Source: Pseudo-nitzschia pungens (lineage: Eukaryota; Bacillariophyta; Bacillariophyceae; Bacillariales; Bacillariaceae). From it: a stretch of 64,000 nucleotides of DNA. The stretch is taken from assembly GCA_037355855.1 (NCBI GenBank), contig CM074763.1:62001-126000 (forward strand), in the 5' to 3' direction. The first letter of the stretch is position 1; each line of letters begins with the position of its first letter. Shown here piece by piece: positions 44,025-54,789 of the stretch. The notes under the pieces are model-generated. The model was not told where the DNA came from. It saw only the letters and a program-made list of their open reading frames with translations, and made no database searches. The translations under genes were made by a program, and so were the position numbers.

Positions 44025-45831
44025 CGAGACGAAACGAAACGAAACGAAACGAGACAAACACATCACAAACACAAACACTGACATGTTCATTCACACAGAC
44101 AGACGCATCGATGACATTCCTAGTACCAGTAGCATAGAAAATAGAATAGACTTTTCAAACACACACACACACACACACACACACGTACGGTGGTAGTAGT
44201 ATGCATAGTAGTCTAGCTAGCTTAGATTATCCTAGAATAGTTTAGCTACTAGTACTACAAATAATAATAACTGTAGTACCAATCATTGAATACAAGAACT
44301 AGCTAGCAGTACTCGTTAGGAACACCGAGTAGTAGTACATACCTACTACTAGTAGTACTGAACAAGTACTACTACAAGCAATCTCTGTACTATCCAAACC
44401 ACCATTCTTGCGGTCCAATGCAATGGAATGCAATGGAATGCAACAATGCATTGCAAGAAGGCAATGGATCATCATGCTTGGTGGTTCATTCCTTTGATCC
44501 TCGATGCTGGCGGTGTTGGCTGGTGCTGGCTGCTGGTGTTGGCTGGTGGTGATGGTGGTGATGGTGACAGTCAGCAGTGTTGGTGCTGCTGCTCTGCCCT
44601 CGGGCAGCAAAGCGTTACTACTACTACTACTAGTATTATTAGTAGTAGTAGCAACTACTGCCAGTGAGGGTAACCTTACCTCCTTTAAGTAGTGGGAATA
44701 AGGTGGCAGTCCTCCTGACGGTAAGGTTAATTTTACCGTATTTTGGTTGGGACGTTTCCAACCGTGAGTATTTTGAAAATTCCGAGGTGCTCGGTGCGAG
44801 TGCTCGTGCTCGTGCTCACCCGAGAAAACTTAGGAATAACCTTACATAAACCTTACTATCGGTAAGGTTACACATAACCTTACGTACCATTATTTACTCG
44901 TAACCTTACCCCGCCATCCGAGTGAGGTTACCGATACAAGGACGAGTAAGGTTAAGGTTCACTCGTACAAGTAAGACTTACCCGGTAATCTTCTGGTAAT
45001 CTTACCATTTTTAAAAGTTGAGAGAGTTTGTGAGTGAGTCCTGGGACGATGACAGTGATCTAGTAATCTTACCTTCAATAATTACCGTACGGTACTCTTA
45101 CTCACCCCTGCTCTTACTTACCTTACCTGTGCGAAGTAAGGTATTTTGTACTAAGTATTTTGTCAATATTATTGACAACGATGACGACTATCTGCATCAC
45201 GAAGAAGTGGGGATAAGTATGTTTCCACCAATCAAACACCATCTTGGAAGTTTCTGGAAAGCAGATGGGGTTCACCATAATCTTATTTTATTCATCACAG
45301 ACATCTAAAATTCACAAAACTACCGGTACGTTACATGTACCGTACATCGTTTCCGCTGACTGGCATGTAACTTACCGGTAACCTTACTTGTGCTTGTGCG
45401 AGTGTACGAGAAGATCCTGATGGAAAAAGAAATGCACCGATCAAACAACAATCAATCTCAAAACAAAAATAACAGAGGTAATTTACGGTACGAACGATAC
45501 GATACGATACGATAAATATTTTTATGATACGGTAAGTTATGGGGAACAAGCACGGTATGTGTTTGTAACTTACCGGTGCGTTAGGATCCTCCGTGTCACT
45601 CAGTTGGAAGTGAAATCCCCCGTAACTCGAATCATCCCAACCAATCGCCACTGCCAGTAACGACAGGAGAGAGAGAGAGAGAGAGGGAGAGCAAATCAAT
45701 ACAAGCAAGTACGACTATCGTGTTTCGTTCCATTTCATTGCACGCTAGTATCCTTTGATTGCATTCCTTTCCATTGCATTTCATTCCAAGACAGCAAAAC
45801 GACACGAAACGAAACGATACGACACGACAGA
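44025..45831. other. Intergenic, palindrome-rich
   Basis: GAAAC repeats at 44030-44055, (CA)n at 44158-44183, ACT/AGT triplets at 44190-44370 and 44612-44655. Very dense TAAGGTTAC / GTAACCTTA motifs fill 44668-45000. ATACG pentamers lie at 45495-45515 and (GA)n at 45667-45690. No gene seen. Confidence 0.5.
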
Positions 45832-48254
45832 ATGGAAAATCTTCCGTTGTCCGTCCAGAAAAAGAAACTGCGGGTGGCGCTCTTCGTGCTTGCCATCGGA
45901 GGCGTCACCGTCACCACCACTGCCTGGATTGTGAGGAATCACAATCATTACCACCGCAATCATTACCACCACCAACAGCATCGTCCCAACAGGCCCGTGA
46001 TCGCACAGAGGGCGGCATCGGTGGACCCCCACCAGCAGGACGAGCACCGGCACCGGTACCAGCACCGGTACCCAAAACCATCCCCGCGATTCACCGATCA
46101 CGATACCCACCAAGAGGAATCCTCGGTTCCCACTCGGAAAAGCGAAGGCAACGGCAAAAACCTCCGGAGCACCGCCGCTGCCACCGCCATTCCGTTCTTT
46201 TTGACACCCACCCCGGACGCGGATCTGGAAGAGACACTCCTGTCGGATCACGCAATGCTGGAATCCTTCCTGGCGGAAACCACAGCCGAAACCGAAGCTC
46301 CTGTCCCGAAAGTTTCCACGGCAAAAGACCCGGACATCATCATCGACAACAACAACAACAAAAACAACAACAAGCCCCTCCCGTTTTTTCTCGGTACCCA
46401 AACCACAACCACAACCACAACCACCACCAGCGACGGCAAAGACCGCGCGGCTCCGTTTTTCCTTAGGGAATCCACACCCCAACCAAAACCAGAGCCAAAG
46501 CAGCCCGCGTCGTCGTCGGCAGCAACGTCATCGGCGTTCCTGCCGATGCCGCCGCCAATGCCTCCGCCGGTCTCGGCGCTCGTCGACCCGGAAGTCGACG
46601 ACGATGGAGATTTCGACGTGACTGCTACGAGCGCCGATGGAGATGTGGGCGTCGATGCGAACTTCGATGACGTGAGTTCCGTTGATGCGAATTTCGATGT
46701 GGACACACTCGCGCAACCCAGTAGTCGTCGTCGAGTGGATGAATATGTTGTGGGCGTGCACGACGAGCAGGATGCAATTCCAATTCCAAAACGACTCACC
46801 AACGAAAGAACGACAAAGCCGCAGCAACAGCATCAACAGCAGCAGCAGAAAGAGCCCAGTCCCATCGAAGAATCGGTCTACAACTTCAACCGTGCATGGA
46901 TCGACGCTCTGTATACGACAATGGAAATCCTGTATCCAACATCGACAACGACAACGACAACGACAACAGCGTCTTGGCAGAAACCCGCTCTGTGGTTTGG
47001 GTCGCAAATGCAGATGCAGTCGATGCAGCACCTACCGTGGATCGCCCACCAACAGCAAAAAGACAAACTCAAACACAAACTCCACGAAGCTGCAGCACCC
47101 ACAGCGGGAATACCGTCCCGTGGATTCGCCAAGTTCTACGTGCTGGAAACGATCGCCAGGACACCCTTTTTTGCCTACCTGTCGGTGATGCACCTGAAGG
47201 AAACCCTGGGCGATCGGGGACGATTGCACCGTGCAAGCAACGAAAGCCAAAACCAAAACGAAAACCAAGACCAAAACAATGACGTCTCGTACCGAGCCAA
47301 TCTCGAACGCACCGACACCATGAGAATGCACTATGCCAGGGCCGACAACGAATTCCACCACCTGCTGGTGGTCGAAGAATTGATGCGCGGTGGTGGCAGC
47401 GGCACGAACGACGACGTCCACATCGACGACGAGGGAGGAATTGTGCCAACGGCAGAAGCAGAAGGAACAACAACAACAACAACCGGCCCCGGCGTTCTGG
47501 ACCGCTGGCTGGCTCGTTCTCTGTCGGTGGTGCAGTACTGGTTGGTCGTAGCCGCCTTTTTGTGGAACGAATCCGCGGCCTACCACCTGGGTGAGCTCCT
47601 GCAAGACCGCAAGATACGTGCCTATGACGAGGTGAGTGGAGTAGATTGGAGTGGAGTGGAGTGGAATGGAGTGGAGCCGAGATTTTGGTTCTGCCCTCTT
47701 GGTAATACGTAGAATGGTTTTGTCGAGCACAATCCGTGGAGCGTTGGCAGGATAGCAGATAATTGTCATGATGGATTTGTCGGTGTCTCACCAACGTTTT
47801 GACTCTTGTTTCGCTGTCTTTCGTGACCGTCCCGAAAACAAAAACGCAACAAAAGTTCCTGGACGTTCACGAGTCGGAGCTCCGGACACGACCGGTCCCC
47901 GAGAGCGCCAAGCACTACTACGAAACCGAGTACGAGACCGATCCCTTTCTCTTTCACACGGTGTGCGCCCTGGACGGGGAAACGTCCCCGGACCGTGGCG
48001 TCGACGGCATCAGCAACCGAGACAGCAGCGGCGACACGAGTCGCAATCATGGACGTCGTCGTCGTCGTCGTCGTCCACATTCTCTCTCGAGCTTGTACGA
48101 CGTGATTCGAAACCTCCGCGACGACGACCTGGAACATTGGATGGCGCTCTGCAACTTGGTACAGTATGGCGCAGTGACGGCCGTTGATTCGGCAACCGTT
48201 CGAAGCACAATCCCCGCCGTATCGGACACCAACGCGGACTCCATAACGGAATAA
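45832..48254 (+). CDS. PTOX: Plastid-terminal-oxidase-like protein (alternative oxidase superfamily), altered ligands
   Basis: Exons 45832-47631 and 47856-48254 join in phase 0, giving 732 residues. A membrane anchor lies at about 14-34, then roughly 300 low-complexity residues with three PFFL motifs. The oxidase domain starts near 430: FYVLETIARTPFFAYLSVMH, NEFHHLLVVEELM, AAYHLGELLQ, then after the intron FLDVHESELRTRPVPE, KHYYETEYETDPFLF and LYDVIRNLRDDDLEHW. This order matches PTOX, which oxidises plastoquinol and reduces O2 at a di-iron centre. Aligned from memory to plant PTOX and trypanosome AOX, four ligands remain (Glu439, Glu507, His510, His694). The third-helix Glu is Gln591 and the fourth-helix Glu is Asp691. 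A poly-Arg insertion lies at about 667-677. No typical diatom plastid presequence (ASAFAP) is seen. It could be a divergent oxidase or a non-catalytic relative. Confidence 0.8.
47632..47855 (+). other. Intron of the PTOX-like gene
   Basis: 224 bp, donor GACGAG|GTGAGTGG, acceptor ACAAAAG|TTCCTGG. The acceptor is the first AG after the pyrimidine tract at about 47800-47822. A GGAGT repeat lies just inside the donor. Splicing joins AYDE to FLDVHESEL, restoring the conserved YDxF of the family. Confidence 0.85.
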
Positions 48255-49641
48255 ACCAATTGCTCTGGTCGTATCGCATCAAATCAAATCAGATTCCTTT
48301 GGAGTCCACTGGAGTTCAACACCGTGACATACAATCGCGATGCCATGCAACGTGGATTGGATTGGATTGGATTGGATTGGATTGGATCGCACGATACAGC
48401 AATGCCCAATCCGCAACCATTTTTCTTGTCAGAGGACCCGAGATGAAGGGGAGTAACGAGTTCGGTACCAATGATGCGGTGATCGATTCGAATTCAAATG
48501 GCACGCACATGGCACACGACGAAGGTATGGTTAAGCAAGCAAGTGCCGCAACGAAAGGAAAGTAGGAATGCAGCAACTACGCAAAGTAAGTAAGTAAATG
48601 AATAAAAAATAGCATGCATGACCCGAAGACCTTCGCAGTTAAAGTTACTATCTGTCAATAACAGGAATGACAATGATTAATCATGCAAAAGGACAACGCT
48701 GTATATTGAATACTGTAATTTATCGCAATTCGATGTATGCAGGTGCCACGGGGTACATGTACGTACGCACGTACCAGTCAGGAACCGAATAACTTACGAC
48801 ACTCTTCCGCAAGTGCGAGTACTAGGTACCGCACTAGGTACCGTACTGCAAGTACAACATGGAGAGATTCCAAAGTGTTGCGGTTTGCTTTCCCCAGCGT
48901 AACTGCACCTCTAGTGCCCAGATGGAAAGTCAGGAACCCGCACCAAATTTGGAACTCGCATCGTTCACAGATCCGTCCCGAATCGAATGTCAGGAACAGC
49001 GTGCATGCTACGCAATAATAATTGCAATCGCAGGTGGGCATAGCTTACGAGTATGATTCCCCGCGATGCACAGCGATACTGTCACTTTCAGAGCTAGGCA
49101 GGGGTCCTACCGGTACCAGTGACATTGATGCTGACTTTGGTTGCGCACGAGCAATGCGTGGACCGCGTCTGCGATCATCAATAGAAGAAAAAACACGCGT
49201 TTGTGCTGTGTTGAACACTTGTGATCCCTGATTGCACATACAGTAGATAGGAAGGAACAGAATGGATATTATGTACACATGCGTTGAGAATTGGTTTGGT
49301 TCGGGAATAACTACCAATCTAATTTAGAGCGAGCAAGTAAGCTCGAAGCGAAACGAAACCATATTATTCCAATAGTCGTTCATTCCCTTCGTTCCTTTGT
49401 TCCATCGATCGGTGTTACTCGACCAGCGTCATTCGACGTGGGTGTCGACGACACAACTCTATCGGCACTCCACGTCGCACAATCGACGGCGGGTGGGCCG
49501 CTTGGGAGGAACCTCAACCGCCATGAATAATTCGTTTTCTTTCGTCGTTTCTAATCGGTTCGTCGCCTTCGGTGCACATATCGTTGCGTCTCACGGCGTC
49601 GAACCAAAGCAATCGAAAGAAAAACAAATGCGGCAGCTTTC
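48255..49641. other. Intergenic
   Basis: ATTGG pentamers at 48355-48386. No supported gene on either strand, though several short frames are open. Confidence 0.5.
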
Positions 49642-49699
49642 TTAGAGCTCGCCGACGATTGGGACGGATCCTCCCAATTGTTCGTGGACCATGAGTCCG

Positions 49700-49734
<35 letters not shown>

Positions 49735-50253
49735 TTCGATGGCACGCTTGGAAAGCTTGGTCTCCTCGTCGAAGGTGTCCCATCCAAAGTCGAGGGCTCC
49801 GTTGCGGAAGTCACCGACGAACTCATTTCCGGTTCCCTCAATGTCCTTCATGACACCAAGCTCGAGGGCGGCAACGAAGGCAACAATCTGGGCCAATCCA
49901 GCGGAAGGGATGGCGTCGGGTCCGGAAATGGCAGCCCATCCATTGGGGTAGGAGGCGAAGGAGTCACCGGAGTAGTCGATGTCACCGGGAAGGTGGATTC
50001 CGTAGCGGGTGGTGATCTGTCCGAGGAAGGCAAGCATACAGATGCGTCCGTGCTTGATCTCGACGTATCGGAGACGGTCGAACTTTTCTTGGTCACCGTC
50101 CTCGACGAGTCCCAAGGGATCGAAGAATCCGAGAGGAGGCTGGGATCCAAGGGCATCTTCGAAGGCCTTGAGGGAGGTGGATGTGGCCTTTTGCTGGACA
50201 GGGGCGAATGCAGCGGCGGCGGCGATGAGGGAGGCAAAGATGGCGGACTTCAT
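49642..50253 (-). CDS. Lhcf: Fucoxanthin chlorophyll a/c-binding protein
   Basis: 203 residues, intronless. The N-terminus (MKSAIFASLIAAAAAFAPVQ) is a signal peptide ending at the A-F-A-P motif whose Phe directs import into the secondary plastid; a short transit peptide follows. Mature protein begins near FEDALGSQPPLGFFDPLGLV. Helix 1 (RYVEIKHGRICMLAFLGQI) and helix 3 (RAIELNNGRAAMMGILGLMV) carry the Glu-x-x-His/Asn-x-Arg chlorophyll-ligating and ion-pairing residues of the light-harvesting family, and helix 2 (AQIVAFVAALELGVMKD) lies between them. The length and the DPLGLVEDGDQEKFDRLR signature fit the Lhcf group, the main peripheral antenna of diatoms, which binds fucoxanthin, chlorophyll a and chlorophyll c in thylakoids. 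Codon use is strongly biased to C-ended codons, as in highly expressed genes. The frame ends with TAA at 49644-49642. Confidence 0.97.
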
Positions 50254-51380
50254 TGTGTTTTTTTGTTTGCTTGTTTTGACTTGTGTTTTAAATGGATTTG
50301 TGAGACTTGGAAACGACTGAGAAATGCTCGTCGATGTATCGGTTGTTCATCCGATAGCGGATGCTTCAGATTCTTTGGTTTCCAAAGAAAAAATAGTATC
50401 AGTACAAGTACTACAAGTTCCAGTACCGGTCCTACTTTACTAGTTACCGGTTGGTAAATACTTGTAGTCGTAATTCAATCGAATCGAATCCAGAATGGGA
50501 TCTTTTGAGAGGAGAAGCATCAACAACGACTTTTTTAGTTCAACGGGATCAAGATTCGAAGCAGAAGTACCGTAAGCCTTACGTAGCGAAATACGTAGTA
50601 ACTACGAAGTAACTTTACCCTCCTACCGGTACGAGTAAGGTTACTTGTGCTTGTAATTAAGGTTTTACCTTACTTCGTATTTGCAACGTTCTTCAACAAG
50701 TTATCGCCACAAGATTACGGTAAATTTCGTAAGAGTACGAGTAACCTTACCTTAGTAATGTAGGGTAGGTAAATGAATGATCGTACTGGTACATGATATG
50801 TAAGGTAAGTGTAAGGTTTACCGGTTCACTGCATACAGAAAAAGTTACAATACCGGGTAAGGTTAATTACGCTAAACCTTACCCGTAACCTTACGGTAAG
50901 ATTAAACCTTACCATTACTGGTAGTGGTAAGTTAATCCTTACCAAGAGCGCAAGACCAAAAAGTCCAAGACCCAAAAATCCAAGACCAAAAAATCCAATA
51001 GCCCAAGAGCTCAGGAATCGAATATCGAAAAACGAAGAGGATACGGTAAGGTTAATTAATTACGTAGTAAACCTTAGTTGTACGACATGAAATAATAATG
51101 ACATAATACCGGTACGTTGGGACTATTTTGTAGTATTCTGTCTACGTACGTACGGTACGTATCAGTAGGTGGTGTATCGTACAATCTCAAATCCGAGTGA
51201 GTGAGTAATTACATTAAGCCTTGCAGGTAATGTTACGGTATTAAAGCTCACAGAACATAATCATCATCATCATCTGTCTCAAAATTGCAAAAAGTTCGTC
51301 CAAAACCTACCGTACGGTAACACATTCTGTCCTTCGTTCAACCACTTCTACGAAAAGAGAAAGCTGACTATGAAGATATC
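50254..51380. other. Intergenic with dense TAAGGTTAC palindromes
   Basis: Upstream of the FCP gene. From 50570 to 51070 the sequence is dominated by TAAGGTTA, GTAACCTTA, TACCGGTA and CCTTACC words, often paired as inverted repeats (for example 50858-50945). No gene. Confidence 0.5.
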
Positions 51381-52070
51381 CAGGGTGCTATGATCTGTGC
51401 TAAGGCTCCTGTGTGGAAGGGCTACTGGGGCTACAGACAGCAACATCCAGTAGCTGACTAACAGGTGCTGAGCTGAGTGCTGAGCTGTGTGCTAATTGTT
51501 AGCAACAGGCTTAGCAACAGGCTTAGCAACAGACCTATCCTGCTTAGTAGTATGGATGCTAGCAGAAGTTACTAGGGTCGTCGCGTACGATTTGTACCAA
51601 TCGTACGTACCCCGAGTATAGCATCTGTAATGGTGTAGCTGAATGCTACAGGGTTAGGGTTGCTAAGGCTACGAGATACTGGTGGTGCTAACCTACCATG
51701 ATATCATGCTAAGATACTATGCTACCGCCGGGGTCGGGTCATTCATGTATAATACCCCGAAGTATGTACTATGACCGGATACCTGGCCCAGACAGTTACC
51801 CAACGCGCTAGCGTAAGTGAGCTAGCGATATAATCAGAGTTACGCTACGCTACTCCGATACGATACGCTACTCCGTAGAATACAGTACTGGAGCTACAGA
51901 GCTCCGTTATTCTACGAGTTAGCGAGGCGCTACGTTACTCCGTGCGTTACGATACTCCGTAGAATACAGTACCGGAGCTACAGAGCTCTATTATCTACGA
52001 GTTATCGGAACGCTGTCACGATACGATACAGAGCTGAGCTGAGCTGGGAGCTCAGCTCCCGACCTTTATT
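51381..52070 (+). repeat. Dispersed repeat related to 2236-3265
   Basis: 51535-51812 matches 2877-3145 in order and orientation. 51812-51930 and 51998-52045 match segments at 3160-3240 and 2541-2590. The left part has short AGCAACAGGCTT and GCTGAGTGCTGAGCTG tandems. The right end finishes in a perfect hairpin (GGGAGCT C AGCTCCC, 52046-52060). No gene is present. It is probably a non-autonomous or decayed element. Confidence 0.6.
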
Positions 52071-54789
52071 CACTCTTTATCTTCCACTCTAAATTAAACA
52101 CCTATCATGCCCTCCCCTTTCGATCGATTCCGATGTACCTCTAGGGAAGTACCTTGTAGTAACTAAGTGTATGCAATAAGACCTGAACAGTGCCACTGTA
52201 GTCTCACTATTTGCCAGGGATATACGTGTTATTATTGTTAAGGCTTTCCCCTATTTTTCAGACCAGTACGAGGCGATTTATCTACGAGTCGATTAAGTTC
52301 CCCGAAGATTGCTGACGAGCAATATCAACGCATGACCATTGCTTCGTTCGACTATTACTACTACTAGTTATCGTAACCTTACTTCTACATATTAGTAGTA
52401 AGGCTTACCTGCTGTATTCAAATACGGTAACCTTAGGGTAAGGTTACCACCATCATTTACCATTCGTTCGGACTGAATTCCGGTATGGTACGGTAACTTA
52501 ATCTTAGCGGTCAGAGTAAGTTAACCTTACCAGGACGATACCGGTAGGTAACTTGTTCGGCGTCCTGAGAACAAGAAGAATTCTTGCTAGAATTGATGAG
52601 GGTAGTTGGAAATTCCTTCTCCCGACCAATCGGGAATCACGGCATCCTTAGTTCACCTCAAAATTCCGGACAAGGGTGTTCGGTAACTTACCCGGTAAGA
52701 TTAAACCTTACCCGGTAAACTTAGCTACATGCCTTACCCAATAATTAGTACGGTAAGGTTACGGTAAGTACGTTAATTTACTGTAAAATTGGAAATGCGA
52801 AAGAATTCTTGTACCTTACCTAATTATTGTGTCGTGAATACAAGAACGAGTAAGGTTTAGCTACTACAAGTTGAAAGTGCCTGGTAAGTTAATCGTAGTA
52901 CCGTACTCGTAATTACTCGTAACTTACTCGTAATTACCATGAACAATGAACAATCCACTGCTCAGAGCTCGTACGAGTAACCTTACCTTGTAATGTAAGC
53001 CTTGCTTCGTAACTTTACTTTGTAGAAGGCATGAAATGTACATAATATGGTACGAATAAGGTTGTTGTACTGTGCTTCTGCTACTTCTACTTCTACTAAC
53101 CTCACTTCTACTACTTCTACTAATGACCGACTGACTCCACCGTCTTTCATTCCGAACCGGGACAGGGAGGATGCAATGTACATATGGTACGAGTAAGGTT
53201 ATCGTACTGTGATGGTTACGTACTTCTGCTTCTGCTTCTGCTTCTACTTCTACTAATGACTGACTCCATTTTTCATTCCGAACCGGGACAGGGAGGAGGA
53301 AACGGGAGGAGGAATTGGAAACCGTAATTATTGCATACCGTATTTACCGTACCGGTACGTACTCGTACGAGTAATTACCGGCATGGCATCGTTCGACGCC
53401 CATGCATCGCATCGCCTTCCTCCTCTTTGGACGGAAGAGCGCGAATTTCGGGTTTTGGGGAAAACACGAACACAAACGAACTCCTGGTCGAACAATCGAA
53501 TGAATGAATGAATGAATCATCACGCATCAATTCAATCAACAATCAATCAACAATCAATCAAAAAATCCATCCATCCATCCATCCATCATTTTTTGAGAGA
53601 TGAATTCCGAACGAACGAATAAGCCATCCAGCCATCCAGCCAGTCAGCCAGCCATCCATCCATCCAGTCAGCCATCCGTTTTACCTACTCACGCATCTGG
53701 GCGGCATTGCCTTGTGCGGTAAGTTACTCGTACGTAACCTTACTTGCGTAAGTTACTTGTACGACGGTAACGGATGATTGATTTTTGGATTCGTGGGTGC
53801 GAGTAAGGTTAACTAACTTACTGTACATCGCATCATCATCATCATCGATCGTGCGGACGAGCCTTGTGCGTCATTGGTTTCGACCTGGATGAATTCGAAT
53901 TCGAGTTCCGGTTCTTTCTCTATCATATCATTATTGTTATTGTCATTGTCATTGACTTCGTACTTGGTATTGACTTTGCTTTATTACTGTACTGTATTTA
54001 TCAGTACGCGTACGGTAAGATTGCTATCAGTATTATTATGTATGTAGTCCTATCGCAATTCCATGACGACGGTAACTTACTTGTACCTGTACGGTAATCC
54101 TAACCCGCAATCGAATCGAGTTGGGTTGCGTTGCGTTGCGTTGCGTTGCGTCACGTCACGATTGCAAGTTCTCGTTCGCTCTTCGACGATCAGAACGGAA
54201 CGGAATTAAATCGAATCGAATTCTGGATTTTCCCGCTACCGCGATTGCTTTCCATGGAATTCCGTTGATTGCATTGCATTCCATGGCATTGTTTTTTTCT
54301 TTTTCTCGCTGGAGTCCCATAAATTCTTTCACTCGCTCCGAGCTGCACTCGCACTCGCACTCGTAGCTTCCATCGTTTGTCATTGCCATTGCCATTGCCA
54401 TTGCCTTGGATAATTTACTGTAACGGTGCATTGCATTGTATTGCATAGGATTGCATTGCATAGGATTGCATTGCATTGGATTGTTTCGAATCAATCGATC
54501 AATCAATCAATCTGATCTCTCCCCAGAGACCACGGGAAGAAAGGGAGCCTTCGTTTCTCCTTATTCAATCGATACGGCACACAGCATTGTTCGATCTCTT
54601 TACGAAAGCACGCCCTTGCGAAACCGAAACCGAAACCGAAACCAAACCCAAACCCATCACCGAAACGACTGAGTGAGTGAGGGAGTGACTTTGCTGTTGA
54701 CCTTGCTATTGACTTTGCTATTGACCTTCATATTGACCTTGCTATTTACCTTGCTATTTACCTTCATATTGACTTGGACAGTGACAGTG
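52071..54789. other. Intergenic
   Basis: TAAGGTTAC-type motifs at 52370-52860, 52970-53060 and 53720-53815. A ~110 bp imperfect tandem duplication (about 53045-53170 and 53185-53290) contains TTCATTCCGAACCGGGACAGG twice. ATCC-type tetramers lie at 53568-53590 and 53630-53670, TTGCG pentamers at 54125-54150, and a TTGACCTTGCTAT repeat at 54695-54780. No gene seen. Confidence 0.5.

Noticed and set aside
43063..44094. 343-residue minus frame opposite the acidic gene
   Set aside because: Composition mirrors GAA/GAC/CAA repeats of the plus gene; no signal peptide or domain.
49678..50457. 259-residue plus frame opposite the FCP gene
   Set aside because: Shadow of a strongly codon-biased known gene.
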